A DNA stretch of 64,000 nucleotides from Treponema saccharophilum DSM 2985 (GCF_000255555.1 NZ_AGRW01000041.1:62001-126000); one strand, 5' to 3'; positions 51,615-61,250 are shown, counted from the first letter of the stretch. The notes: generated by a model not told the origin, from the letters alone. Translations and numbers: made by a program.

Positions 51615-52781
51615 ATGAGGTTCAAGAAATTCAATCCGAACGAGTATGTCATGGTCGTCAAGAAAGGTCAGGTCGTGAAAGAGGGGCTTGGGCTTTCGGT
51701 GCTGTTCAACGAGCTTTCCACGAGCATAATGGTCGTTCCGTCCACGGCGTTCGACGGTGAATTCGCGTTCGACGAGCTTGTGACGAGCGACTATCAGAGC
51801 GTTTGCGTTCAGGGCGTGACGACTTTCATGATTACCGATTACGCAAAGGCCGCGAAGATGCTTGATTTTGCGTACACGCCTCAGGTCAAGATGTCCGACA
51901 AGATTTTCGATGCGGTCGAGTCGCTTGAAAACCGCATAAACAACATCATCAAGGCGATTGTCATCCGCGAAGTGAGCCGCAAGGACGTTCGCGCTGTCCT
52001 TCGCATTTCCGACGAGATGTCCAAGGCGATTCTCGAAAGCCTTGCCGGCGACGAAGCAATCGGGAAACTCGGGGTGAGCGTTGTCTCGGTCAACATCCTG
52101 GGAATCACGCCGCGACCTGAGACTCGGAAGGCGTTGGAGGCGGCCGCGCGGGAGCAAATCCTCAAGGAGCAGGACGACGCGATTTACAAGAGGCGGAACG
52201 CAGCAATTGAGCAGGAGCGAATCATCAAGGAGAACGAAATCAACACGGAAATCGCCGTGGCCGAGAAGGAGAAGGAAAAGGAAGAGAAAGAGCAGGAGAT
52301 GAAGCAGTACGTCCAGAAGTGCGAGCTTGACATGCGGATGGAAGCGGAGGAGAGGGAGCAGCAGATGAAGCTCCGGGCGATGCAGGCGGAGCTTTCGATG
52401 GAGAGCGAGCGGCAGGAGAAGGAGTACGCGCTTCGGGAGATGGCGGTTCAGAAGAAGATTCAGATTGACAATCAGGACATGGCCGGAAAGATTGAGCTTG
52501 AGAAGATGAACAAGGAATTCACCGAGCTTTCCGCAGCGAACGAGAAGACGAAGGCGGACATCAAGGCATACGCGGCGGAGGCACTCGTCAAGGCTTACAA
52601 CAATATCAATCCTGCGATTCTTGAGTCTTGCGCGATGGCGCAGATGGAACCTGGCGCGCTCATGGCGAAGGCGTTCATGAACATCGGCGAGAACGCGGAA
52701 AAAATCGGAAGCCTGAACATGACGCCGGACTTGCTCCAGTCGATTGTTGGCGCGATGAATCCGAGCCAGTGCGGAAAATGA
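51615..52781 (+). CDS. SPFH/Band 7 (flotillin-like) protein
   Basis: A 388-residue protein. An SPFH domain (about residues 1-195, with ITDYAKAAKMLDFAYT and VVSVNILGITPRPETRKALE) precedes a long Glu-rich coiled coil (about 196-320) and a helical C-terminus (MTPDLLQSIVGAMNPSQ). No N-terminal membrane helix, so it is a cytosolic or membrane-associated oligomer. AAAGGAGG site. The coiled coil would form a ring or scaffold. The NAD kinase-like gene follows 10 nt downstream. Confidence 0.8.
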   Translation: MRFKKFNPNEYVMVVKKGQVVKEGLGLSVLFNELSTSIMVVPSTAFDGEFAFDELVTSDYQSVCVQGVTTFMITDYAKAAKMLDFAYTPQVKMSDKIFDAVESLENRINNIIKAIVIREVSRKDVRAVLRISDEMSKAILESLAGDEAIGKLGVSVVSVNILGITPRPETRKALEAAAREQILKEQDDAIYKRRNAAIEQERIIKENEINTEIAVAEKEKEKEEKEQEMKQYVQKCELDMRMEAEEREQQMKLRAMQAELSMESERQEKEYALREMAVQKKIQIDNQDMAGKIELEKMNKEFTELSAANEKTKADIKAYAAEALVKAYNNINPAILESCAMAQMEPGALMAKAFMNIGENAEKIGSLNMTPDLLQSIVGAMNPSQCGK

Positions 52782-52791
52782 GGAGGCGGTC

Positions 52792-53721
52792 ATGGACAGG
52801 GGACTGAACAAAGTCGTTCTCGTGAAGAGGCGGACGAGATACGAGGAGCTGAAAAAACGCTACAACACCGTTGAGCAGGCCAGGTTCTACATCGAGCATC
52901 TTGGGGCGGATTTTTCGGACTACGAGAGGGAGGATGCCGCGTACAATTCCGCGCTTGAATCAGTGCGCGCCCTTGTCCGACCGCTCGCGCGGCTGCAGGA
53001 AATCGACAGGGAATATCTTCCGAACATGATTTTCGGCGCGGACGACATTGTGATTGCCCTCGGTCAGGACGGACTCGTCGCAAACGTGATGAAATATCTT
53101 TCCGGTCAGCCATTAATCGGCGTGAACCCGGATTCGGCGCGGTTCGACGGCGTTCTCCTTCCGTTTGAGGCTGGCGATTTGGAAAAGCTCCTTCCAAAAG
53201 TGATAAAAGGCTCGTTCAGCATGAAAAGCGTGGCGATGGGGAAGGCGGAATCGAAGGACGGGCAGGTTCTCTACGCGGTGAACGATTTCTTCGTGGGAGT
53301 CGGGAACCACAGTTCCGCGCGCTACCTCATAAAGCACGGAAAAATTGAGGAGAATCAGTCGTCGTCTGGAATCATAATCTCCACGGGATTCGGAATGACG
53401 GGCTGGCACAAATCGGTCATGGCGGAATTCCGGGGACTTGCGCGCGCGTTCAATCTTTCGCCAATCCGGGAGCCGTCGTACGAATGGGACAGAAGGGAGC
53501 TTACGTTCCAGGTGCGAGAGCCGTACCCGAGCCGCTTCACGCAGGCGGAGCTTGTCTACGGCAAAGTAACGGACGGAGAGAGCCTTGTCCTCACCTCCAG
53601 CATGAGCGAGAACGGTGTCGTCTTCTCCGACGGCATTTTCGAGGACGCGATAGAATTCAACGCAGGCATGGAGATACGCATTTCCGTGGCCGAGCAGACC
53701 GGAAAACTCGTCACGGGGTGA
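52792..53721 (+). CDS. NAD kinase-like protein
   Basis: A 309-residue protein of the NAD kinase/diacylglycerol kinase-like fold. ALGQDGLVAN (about residue 88) stands where NAD kinases have GGDGT, and GVNPDSARFDGVLLPF follows as in the family. Later NHSSARYLIKHG and GIIISTGFGMTGWH resemble the NAD-binding strands. The first Gly of GGDG is replaced by Gln, so activity may differ. GGAGGC site. It forms an operon with the SPFH protein and may act on NAD or a lipid or nucleoside at its scaffold. Confidence 0.72.
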   Translation: MDRGLNKVVLVKRRTRYEELKKRYNTVEQARFYIEHLGADFSDYEREDAAYNSALESVRALVRPLARLQEIDREYLPNMIFGADDIVIALGQDGLVANVMKYLSGQPLIGVNPDSARFDGVLLPFEAGDLEKLLPKVIKGSFSMKSVAMGKAESKDGQVLYAVNDFFVGVGNHSSARYLIKHGKIEENQSSSGIIISTGFGMTGWHKSVMAEFRGLARAFNLSPIREPSYEWDRRELTFQVREPYPSRFTQAELVYGKVTDGESLVLTSSMSENGVVFSDGIFEDAIEFNAGMEIRISVAEQTGKLVTG

Positions 53722-54549
53722 TGGGCGTTCGATGCCGACATTCCGAAAAACGGCTGGCTTCTCCCAAGCGAACGCGAGTCCTGCAACTGTATACAATATA
53801 ATGGAAAAGAACCATGGGGGAACGCTTCATCCACGCCTCATATTTTCGGTGACGCGCGCCGCCTGCGTCTGCTGCAGCATGGATTCGCTCACCATAATTG
53901 CATATGTCTCAAGCGTCCGCAAAAGAGAAAATGCCTGGCAGAACAAGCCAGCCGAACGCCAGCGCATGCAAAATGGATGCAGCAGTGTGACGCAAAGGTG
54001 AAATCACCTTCCACGGCTTGGTTTTCTTCACCCGAATCGTACACGGACCTGCGACAGGATTGTAGCCCGGAAGGTTAGACATGAGGAGAGGTGCGGAGGC
54101 GGAAAATTCGGCACCTACGCGACGAAGACGAATGTTCTCGGTCATGGAATGGATTTTCGTTCAAAGCTCGAAAGCGGTTCCAAGAAGTCCCTCCTGGTTC
54201 GTCAAAAACTCGAAGAATCCCGTACGCGCAATGATGGAACGGGCCAAGAGCGGGGAAATTTGATGACACTTCGCCATTCTGAACCTGTTTCAGAATCTGG
54301 GCGGGGGTAATAAAGCGGAACTGCTCAAGCCCTCGCGCATCGCGCGCCAGTACCGATGATGGCGCGTTCATCCTGAGTTATTTGAAAATACGATTTTTTG
54401 TTCGCTGCCGCTGAACTGGTGGTATAATTTCGGGCGTCGGTTTTCCGGTGGCGGCTCGGGCTGCTTCCGTCCGGAACCGTAAAAACGCCCTGTCTGTTGC
54501 GGGGCGGAATGTCAGCTGAAAGCCGGTGCGCTTTCATAGGAGGAGATAA
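53722..54549. other. Non-coding region of 830 bases
   Basis: No supported gene. Short open frames on both strands lack ribosome-binding sites and family similarity; the stretch may be decayed coding sequence. A REP-like palindrome lies at 54276-54296 (ATTCTGAA-CCTG-TTTCAGAAT), and the transaldolase promoter near its end. Confidence 0.6.
54398..54428 (+). promoter_or_regulatory. Probable promoter of transaldolase
   Basis: -10 TATAAT (54423-54428) preceded by TG-like extension (TGG); a weak -35 TTGTTC (54398-54403) with a 19-bp spacer. Confidence 0.5.
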
Positions 54550-55269
54550 ATGACGTTCAAGGATTTGAAGGTTGCCGTTTATGCAGACGGCGCGGACATC
54601 GAGGGCATGAAAGCGATGTATGCTTCCGGCTATGTGAAGGGATTTACGACGAACCCGAGCCTGATGAAAAAAGCGGGCGTAAAGGATTACGTTTCCTTCG
54701 CGAAGGATGTCGTCAAGGCGATTCCAGACCTTCCGCTGTCGTTCGAGGTGTTCGGCGACGATTTCGAGACGATGGAGAAGGAGGCGAAGGTCATTGCCGC
54801 CCTCGGAAAGAACGTCTTCGTAAAAATCCCCATAATGCTGACGGACATGACGAGCACGGCTCCGCTTATAAAGAAACTTTCGGCGGCGGGAATCCAGCTC
54901 AACGTCACGGCAGTTTTCACGGCTGAGCAGGTTCAGGAAGCGGTCGATTCGTTTGCCGAGGGGACGCGCAACATCGTCTCTGTTTTTGCGGGGCGCCTTG
55001 CCGACACGGGAAACGACCCGGTTCCGCTTGTAAAGGAAACTGTCCGCATTTGCCGCACGAAGCCCGGGACGATGAGCCTGTGGGCAAGCACGCGCGAGGT
55101 CTACAACGTCATGCAGGCCGACGAGCTTGGCTGCGACATCATAACGGCGCCGAACAGCGTCATCGAGAAGCTCGGCGGCATGGGAAAAACCCCGATTCAG
55201 GGAAGCCGCGACACCGTGCTCACGTTCGCCAAGGACATTCAGTCGCTCGGCTTCTCAATCCTCTCATAA
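54550..55269 (+). CDS. tal: Transaldolase (TalC/MipB type)
   Basis: A 239-residue class I aldolase of the pentose phosphate pathway, transferring dihydroxyacetone units between sugar phosphates. FTTNPSLM is at about residue 32, the Schiff-base lysine lies in VFVKIPI (about 94), and NVTAVFTAEQ (about 118) and FAGRLADTGND (about 149) follow, as in short transaldolases. Length is slightly above the 220-residue family norm. Strong GGAGGAG site. Supports metabolism of pentoses and deoxy sugars. Confidence 0.92.
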   Translation: MTFKDLKVAVYADGADIEGMKAMYASGYVKGFTTNPSLMKKAGVKDYVSFAKDVVKAIPDLPLSFEVFGDDFETMEKEAKVIAALGKNVFVKIPIMLTDMTSTAPLIKKLSAAGIQLNVTAVFTAEQVQEAVDSFAEGTRNIVSVFAGRLADTGNDPVPLVKETVRICRTKPGTMSLWASTREVYNVMQADELGCDIITAPNSVIEKLGGMGKTPIQGSRDTVLTFAKDIQSLGFSILS

Positions 55270-55282
55270 CGCTTCCCGAATG

Positions 55283-55322
55283 AAAAAAAAAGCGGCGCGC
55301 CAATCGAAAAAGGTGCGCCGCT
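55283..55322 (-). terminator. Terminator of the GH105 gene
   Basis: Arms AGCGGCGCGCC (55291-55301) and GGTGCGCCGCT (55312-55322), with one G-T pair, then nine T on the minus strand. It also lies just behind the convergent transaldolase gene. Confidence 0.85.
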
Positions 55323-55338
55323 GTCATTTATGGATTTT

Positions 55339-57495
55339 TCAGGCGAATTCGGCGAGTTTGAGTATCTCGACGCCCGCCAGGAGCGTTATTCCGATTCCGT
55401 GCGTGTTGTTCAGCTGCGGAAGAAGATGCTCGCTGTAGTATTTCGGGTTGAACGAGAATTCGCTTCCGCGGCAGACTCCGTAGAGGTTCCCCGCTTTGTC
55501 GATCGCGCATTTTTCGAGCGCCGCCCATGCCCTCATCGCGGATTCCCTGTATTTCGACGTGTCGCCATCGAACCAGCCGTTCCTGATTCCCCTGCTGAAC
55601 GCGCAGATGAACATCGATGTGCATGACGACTCGGGGTAGCTTTCCGGCATGTCGAGGACCTGGTGGAACATCCCGCTTTCGTCCTGCACGGAAAGATATC
55701 CCTCCGAAAGCTCGCGGAAGAACGAGAGAAGCTCGCCGCGGTTTTTGTGGTTTTCCGGAAGAACCTGCAGAAGCTCGGAAAGCGAGAATATCGTCCAGCC
55801 GTTTCCGCGCCCCCACGGCACTCCCGTGTTCATGTTCCGCCTGAAATCGAAGACATGCGCCATGAGCTTTTTGTCCGCCATGTAGAGCCGCTTCTTGAAG
55901 CCGAGAAACTGCCGAGCCGCGTCGTCGAGGATGTTCCCGTCGTTCTTGAAAGCGGCGTACCTGCAGAGGAACGGGACGCTCATGTAAAGGTCGTCCGCCC
56001 ACATCGTCCCGTTGTGGAATTTGTGCATCATCTGCTTGCGCCAGAACGAGCCGTCCTCGAGGCGCGCCTGCTTTTTCGTGATGTAGTCGCCGACGTAATC
56101 GGCAATGGCGCCGTAATCGCCGACATCCCTGTCCTTCGCGACCTCAAGAAGGAGCGAGCCGAACGAGCCGCAGTCGTCGAGGCTGTCAATCGATGAGAGA
56201 AGATGGTGGACGCATGTCGCGCCGCCGAAATGGTCGCGGTCGAAAAGCGCGTATTCGAGCGTGCGGACGGTTTTCCTGACGTGATTCTCGACGTAGCGGG
56301 CGATGGCGTCGCCTTTTCCGTTTTTGATTTGCATCCTTCCCGTTTCGATAAGCCCGTAGAGGGTCACGCCGAGCGGATAATCCCAATGCCCCCAGAGCGG
56401 GTTTTCGTTGTAGAGCCTGATGAAGCCGCCGGGAATGTCGATTCTCCACCACGTTTTCTCGTCTCCGTCGCCGACAAGCGCGTCGGTTTTGAAGTCGGCG
56501 AGCGACGAGTCGGGCGTTTTTGCGAACGGCCCCGCGAACATCCACGGATATTTTTCGTCGCAGGCGATGAGCGGGTTTTCCAGGGGAAGCTTTTTCCCGT
56601 TTCTGTCGAGGACATCGCAGCTGAAATCGGCTTTTCCGTCCGCCCCGGCTTTCAGTATCGCGAGAACTTGGTGGATTCCGGCTTTCAGCGATGCTTTTCC
56701 GTTTTCGGCTTTCGTCCCGTCAACGTAAATTTCGGCGTCGCCCGCGCGGATTTCAATTTCTCCCGGCGCGTATGACGTGAAGCGGCTTCTCGCGGCAATC
56801 CGCTTTCCTTCCGCGCCCGTTCCCTTGAAGATGCGCCCGACGTTCCCGAGCCGCGATTCCTCGTCGCTCCAGTTTTTGAGCGGAAGCACGCTTTTCGAGA
56901 ATCCGCCGTCCTCGTATGATTTTTCCGACGGCGGGTAATCCTGGAAGCGGACGGATGTCGGCGGGACGATGTCGAATCCTTCCATATTATCGTTCTCGTC
57001 CGTGCCGTGGAGAAAATAGTAGTCGAGCTTTCCGAGCCACGTCCCGAATTCCGCGCCGAATCCCGCCCTCGTCTTCGTGAAGCGCAGGACGATGTGGTTC
57101 CATCCTTTCTCGACGGGGATGTCGATTGTCACCGGATTGTCGTCGAACCGCTCGGACTCGAACGTCGTCGCGTAGACCTCTGTTCCGTTCGCCCAAATCT
57201 TGACGGGACCTTTCGGGATGAGGAGGAACCTGAGCGAGCCGCACGCATCCCTCCTGATTTTTCCCCACGCGTACGCGTATTTTCCGTCCTCCGTGCCGGG
57301 GAAGAATGCGTTCCCGTCGAATTCGTACCGGTAATCTTTGTTCCGTATGATTCCTTCCGTCGTGAACGGCCTCGCGGTATACGGAGACTCGGGGTTCGCG
57401 CCGATGTACCGTCCTGCCAGCACGGAAAGCGAATGCTCGGTGTCTCCGTGCGATGCGCTGAAAACAGCGTCCAAATCGTTGAAGTAATATCCCAT
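55339..57495 (-). CDS. GH105/GH88-type unsaturated rhamnogalacturonyl hydrolase with N-terminal domains
   Basis: A 718-residue enzyme. The C-terminal (alpha/alpha)6 barrel (about 350-718) matches YteR/GH105: the catalytic Asp in WADDLYMSVPFLCRY, GRGNGW, and SSCTSMFICAFSRG. These enzymes remove the unsaturated galacturonyl residue from rhamnogalacturonan or pectin oligomers after lyase action. The first 340 residues are beta-rich extra domains that are unusual for this family. No signal peptide, so it is likely cytoplasmic. The ATG at 57495 has no Shine-Dalgarno; a TATAAT 8 nt away suggests a leaderless transcript. Divergent from the ABC operon. Confidence 0.85.
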   Translation of the reverse strand: MGYYFNDLDAVFSASHGDTEHSLSVLAGRYIGANPESPYTARPFTTEGIIRNKDYRYEFDGNAFFPGTEDGKYAYAWGKIRRDACGSLRFLLIPKGPVKIWANGTEVYATTFESERFDDNPVTIDIPVEKGWNHIVLRFTKTRAGFGAEFGTWLGKLDYYFLHGTDENDNMEGFDIVPPTSVRFQDYPPSEKSYEDGGFSKSVLPLKNWSDEESRLGNVGRIFKGTGAEGKRIAARSRFTSYAPGEIEIRAGDAEIYVDGTKAENGKASLKAGIHQVLAILKAGADGKADFSCDVLDRNGKKLPLENPLIACDEKYPWMFAGPFAKTPDSSLADFKTDALVGDGDEKTWWRIDIPGGFIRLYNENPLWGHWDYPLGVTLYGLIETGRMQIKNGKGDAIARYVENHVRKTVRTLEYALFDRDHFGGATCVHHLLSSIDSLDDCGSFGSLLLEVAKDRDVGDYGAIADYVGDYITKKQARLEDGSFWRKQMMHKFHNGTMWADDLYMSVPFLCRYAAFKNDGNILDDAARQFLGFKKRLYMADKKLMAHVFDFRRNMNTGVPWGRGNGWTIFSLSELLQVLPENHKNRGELLSFFRELSEGYLSVQDESGMFHQVLDMPESYPESSCTSMFICAFSRGIRNGWFDGDTSKYRESAMRAWAALEKCAIDKAGNLYGVCRGSEFSFNPKYYSEHLLPQLNNTHGIGITLLAGVEILKLAEFA

Positions 57496-57502
57496 ATGGT
57501 AA

Positions 57503-57508
57503 ATTATA
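57503..57508 (-). promoter_or_regulatory. -10 box of a leaderless GH105 promoter
   Basis: TATAAT ending 7 nt before the start codon, so transcription would begin at or next to the A of ATG. The operator arm 57517-57530 lies where the -35 should be, suggesting activator dependence. Confidence 0.5.
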
Positions 57509-57516
57509 GAAAGATT

Positions 57517-57595
57517 TTGAATAAAAACGCGCAATCGAACGTCAAAAAAATGAACTTCATGACGGAATTATGCTATTTAATGCGTTTTTATTCAA
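57517..57595. promoter_or_regulatory. 14-bp inverted repeat in the divergent control region
   Basis: TTGAATAAAAACGC (57517-57530) and its exact complement GCGTTTTTATTCAA (57582-57595), 51 bp apart, between GH105 and the ABC operon. Likely paired binding sites of a shared regulator. Confidence 0.7.
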
Positions 57596-57775
57596 TGTGC
57601 GCGATTCCAAAAGATTTTAGAGTAGAGCTAAGAATGAAGAAGCTCCTTTCGGGAGGCCGCAAGCGTGCCGCCGGTATGATATCATGACGCATTTTTTGCG
57701 GGCATTTCCGATTTGAGCGGGCTTGTTCCGGAGCAGGGCTTTCGGGCGGGTTCAATAAAAACGAGGAGGCACATC

Positions 57776-58708
57776 ATGCCAAACGAAATCGAAGCGGTGA
57801 GAAAACGCAGTTTCCTCGCCTATTTTCTCCAGCACCGGTGGCTGTATATCATGCTCATCCCTGGTGCGCTTTATTTCATCATTTTCAGATATGCGCCGAT
57901 GTTTGGGCTTTCGATGGCGTTCCAGCAGTACAGCCCGTTCCGCGGAATTCTCGGCAGCAAATTCGTCGGGCTGCTGCACTTCAAGACGTTCTTCACGGGA
58001 ACGGATTTCTGGATGCTGATGAAGAACACGCTGTGGCTTTCGTTCCTCAGCCTCATATTTTATTTCCCCGCGCCGATTATCCTGTCGCTGCTCCTCAACG
58101 AGATACGGCAGCAGGCGTTCAAGCGCACGATACAGACGCTCATCTACGTCCCGCACTTCATATCATGGGTTATCGTCGCGTCGATTACGTACACGCTTTT
58201 CAACGTCACCGACGGCGCCGTGAACCAGGCGCTACAGGCGCTTTCCGGGAAGGTCGTCAATTTCCTCGGGCTTCCGGATTATTTCCGCCCGATGATAATC
58301 GGCCAGCAGATATGGAAGGAGACGGGATACGGGACGATTATCTATCTCGCGGCTCTTTCGGGAATCGACATGGAGCTCTACGAGGCGGCGCGCGTCGACG
58401 GTGCCGGACGGTGGAGGATGATGTGGTACATCACGCTTCCGTCTCTCAAGCCGACAATCATAATCATGCTTATCCTCAGGGTCGGCTCCGTTCTGAACAC
58501 GGGATACGAGCAGATATTCCTGATGCGGAACGCGCTGAACGTGAGCGTCGCGGAAGTTTTCGACACGTACGTCTACATGCGCGGCCTCGTGAACTCCCAG
58601 TATTCGTACAGCGCGGCGGCAGGCCTTTTCAAATCGCTTGTCAGCATGATTCTCGTACTGTTCGCGAACTGGACAGCGAAGAAAGCCGGTGAGAACGGCA
58701 TCTACTAG
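57776..58708 (+). CDS. ABC transporter permease (LplB-like), oligosaccharide uptake
   Basis: A 310-residue inner-membrane permease of the CUT1 group, with six predicted helices and the EAA loop EAARVDGAGRWRMMWYITLP (about residue 204) that contacts the ATPase. Closest in form to Bacillus LplB/YtcP systems for complex pectin oligosaccharides. GAGGAGG site. First gene of the transport operon; no ATPase gene is present, so a shared MsmK-type ATPase elsewhere is expected. Confidence 0.88.
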   Translation: MPNEIEAVRKRSFLAYFLQHRWLYIMLIPGALYFIIFRYAPMFGLSMAFQQYSPFRGILGSKFVGLLHFKTFFTGTDFWMLMKNTLWLSFLSLIFYFPAPIILSLLLNEIRQQAFKRTIQTLIYVPHFISWVIVASITYTLFNVTDGAVNQALQALSGKVVNFLGLPDYFRPMIIGQQIWKETGYGTIIYLAALSGIDMELYEAARVDGAGRWRMMWYITLPSLKPTIIIMLILRVGSVLNTGYEQIFLMRNALNVSVAEVFDTYVYMRGLVNSQYSYSAAAGLFKSLVSMILVLFANWTAKKAGENGIY

Positions 58709-58719
58709 GAGGTTTTGAG

Positions 58720-59631
58720 ATGGCTTTTGCAAAATCACATGGTTCGAACATTGCGGTGACGCCCGGCGACAGGTTTTGGGATTATGTAATCAAGCTGTTC
58801 CTCGTCGCGATAGCGTTCATCACCGTCGCGCCGTTCATCTACGTCGTCGCAGGCTCGTTCTCGACGGAGAAGGAGCTGACGGAGCGGGCGTTCTTTCTCA
58901 TCCCCAAGACGATATCGTTCAACGCGTACAAATATATCGCGCAGACGGGCGAGGTGTTCCGCGGGCTTGCGAATTCGCTGATGATAACGGTAATCGGAAC
59001 CGCGTGCTCGCTCTTCTTCACCTCGACGTTCGCGTATCCGCTTTCGAAGGCGCATTTCCGCGGGCGGAAAATCATCCTGAACCTCGTCATAGTGACGATG
59101 GTTTTCTCGGGCGGCCTTATCCCGACGTTCCTCGTCGTCAGGCATCTCGGGCTTTACAACCATTTTTCCGCGCTCATACTCGTCGGGGCAATCAGCCCGT
59201 TCAACATGATAATCATGAAGAGCTTCTTCTCCGGCATCCCGAACGAGCTTGAGGAGGCGGCGACGATAGACGGATGCAACGACTGGGGGATTTTCTGGCG
59301 GATTTACCTTCCGCTTTCCAAGCCGGTTCTCGCGTCAATCGGCCTGTTCTGCGCGGTCAGCCTGTGGAACGACTACTTCAACGCGATGATTTACCTTTCC
59401 GACCCGATGAAGGAGACCGTGCAGATTGTCCTCAGGCGAATCGTCCTTCTCGCCTCGGGCGGCGACCAGATTAACAGCGCGATGTTCGATTTCGACGCGC
59501 TCGGCGCCCCGCCGGACAAGGCGGTGAAGATGGCGGCGACCGTCGTCGCCACCGTCCCGATTCTCTGCGTGTACCCGTTCATCCAGAAGTATTTCGCGAA
59601 GGGCGTGATGGTCGGCGCGGTGAAAGGCTGA
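58720..59631 (+). CDS. ABC transporter permease (LplC/YtcP-like)
   Basis: A 303-residue second permease with six helices and the EAA loop EEAATIDGCNDWGIFWRIYL (about 178). It lies 11 nt after the first permease, with AGGAGG inside the gap. The pair would form a heterodimeric channel for the binding protein encoded next. Confidence 0.88.
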   Translation: MAFAKSHGSNIAVTPGDRFWDYVIKLFLVAIAFITVAPFIYVVAGSFSTEKELTERAFFLIPKTISFNAYKYIAQTGEVFRGLANSLMITVIGTACSLFFTSTFAYPLSKAHFRGRKIILNLVIVTMVFSGGLIPTFLVVRHLGLYNHFSALILVGAISPFNMIIMKSFFSGIPNELEEAATIDGCNDWGIFWRIYLPLSKPVLASIGLFCAVSLWNDYFNAMIYLSDPMKETVQIVLRRIVLLASGGDQINSAMFDFDALGAPPDKAVKMAATVVATVPILCVYPFIQKYFAKGVMVGAVKG

Positions 59632-59720
59632 CGGTTTGTGAAATGCAGTATGCGCCCGGATTCCGCGCGGTTTTGCGCGCCGTTCGGGTGTGTCCGATAG
59701 ACAAAGATTAGGAGGAAAAT

Positions 59721-61250
59721 ATGAAAAGAAGTGCAAGGTTTGCGGTGATGGCTTTCTCTCTCGCTGTAGTTGCGTCGCTCGTCTCGTGCGGCGGAAAAGG
59801 AAAGACGGAGGTCGGCGCGACCGGACGTCCGCGCGTCTCGTTCATGCTCGTCGATTACGAGGGAAGCCCGCTCACCGGACCGAGGGCTGAGGCTGTCAGG
59901 AACAGAATCGCCGAATATACGAACACCGACGCGGAATTCACGTTTGTCGCGTACGACAGCTATGCGGAGAAGACGGGTCTCGCGCTCGCAAGTCCCGACG
60001 ACATGCCGATGGTCATGCACGTCGAGAAGCTCGACCTCGGAATTCTTGAGGCTGCGCGTGCCGGGGCTTTCTGGGATTTGAACGAATTCATCTGGGACAA
60101 GGAAAAATACCCGAACCTTTCGCAGGCGAACAGGAACGTATGCAACAACCTCATGGTTGACGGCGAGCTTATCGGATTGTACAAGGCGCGCGACATCGGA
60201 AGGTACGGAATGGGATACCGCTCCGACTGGGCGGAGAAGCTCGGCCTTTCCGAGCCGAAGTCGATTGACGACATGTACAACATGCTCTATAAGTTCACAT
60301 ACGGCGACCCGGACGGAAACGGGAAGAACGACACGTACGGAATCGCGATGTGCAAATACACGGGGCCGTTCGACATCATTCAGTCGTGGTTCGGCTGCGG
60401 GAACAAATGGGTTGAGAAGGACGGGAAGCTTGTTCCCGTGCACCGCACGCAGGAATACAAGGACGCGCTCGACTGGATGAAGAAAGTGTATCAGGACGGG
60501 CTCATCGCTCCTGACTGGGCTGTCCGCGACACGCAGACATGGCAGGACCAGATAAAGAAGGGCGAGGCGGGCGTTTTCGTTGACGTCATGGACGGCTCGC
60601 GGAGAATTTGGGATTACTTCGCGAACAACAACGTCCCGTCGGTCGCCGACGGCTCGAAGGTTGCTGGAATGAAGCTCGTGGGGCCGGTGAACGGAAAGAC
60701 GCTCGCGACGGACGGCTTCAACGGATTCCTCGTCATCACGAAGGCGGCGAAGACGAAGGAGCAGGTCGAGGCGTGCCTCCATTTCATCGACAAGATGTGC
60801 GATGACGAGATGGTAATCCTCGCGGGCTACGGCGAGAAGGACATAAACTACACGCTCGATGATGACGGATACGTCGTCCAGACGACGCTCAAGGACCCGA
60901 GCGCGCTCAAGGCGTACGGACCGTACAACCAGACGCAGTGCTTCATCCCGCACATGCTCGTGCAGGCGAAACCGGCGCTCAGGCAGACCGAGCGCATGCA
61001 GGAGCAGCTTCGCATCGTGAAGAGCAACGAGCAGTACGCGGTTTTCAACCCGGCGCTTTCGTTCCTCACGAATTCGGCGACGTACGCGACTCAGGGCGCG
61101 ATTCTTGACCAGCTTCTTTCCGACGCGCGCACGCAGTACATTTGCGGGCGCATCGACGAGAAGCAGCTGCTTGCGGAATTCGACAAATGGGACAAGCAGG
61201 GCGGCGAGGCTGTCGTGAAGGAAGTCAACGAGCAGTACGCAAGAAAATAA
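59721..61250 (+). CDS. Extracellular solute-binding lipoprotein (LplA/YtcQ-like)
   Basis: A 509-residue lipoprotein with signal peptide and lipobox SLVSC (Cys23), a solute-binding protein type 1 fold (YGMGYRSDWAEKLGLSEP; GDPDGNGKNDTYGIA), and the length typical of LplA (about 500). AGGAGG site. It captures oligosaccharides for the two permeases; context suggests rhamnogalacturonan fragments. Confidence 0.88.
   Translation: MKRSARFAVMAFSLAVVASLVSCGGKGKTEVGATGRPRVSFMLVDYEGSPLTGPRAEAVRNRIAEYTNTDAEFTFVAYDSYAEKTGLALASPDDMPMVMHVEKLDLGILEAARAGAFWDLNEFIWDKEKYPNLSQANRNVCNNLMVDGELIGLYKARDIGRYGMGYRSDWAEKLGLSEPKSIDDMYNMLYKFTYGDPDGNGKNDTYGIAMCKYTGPFDIIQSWFGCGNKWVEKDGKLVPVHRTQEYKDALDWMKKVYQDGLIAPDWAVRDTQTWQDQIKKGEAGVFVDVMDGSRRIWDYFANNNVPSVADGSKVAGMKLVGPVNGKTLATDGFNGFLVITKAAKTKEQVEACLHFIDKMCDDEMVILAGYGEKDINYTLDDDGYVVQTTLKDPSALKAYGPYNQTQCFIPHMLVQAKPALRQTERMQEQLRIVKSNEQYAVFNPALSFLTNSATYATQGAILDQLLSDARTQYICGRIDEKQLLAEFDKWDKQGGEAVVKEVNEQYARK

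Noticed and set aside
53909-54371. Minus-strand open frames of 78 and 98 codons
   Set aside because: No ribosome-binding site, no promoter, no family; likely decayed or non-coding sequence.
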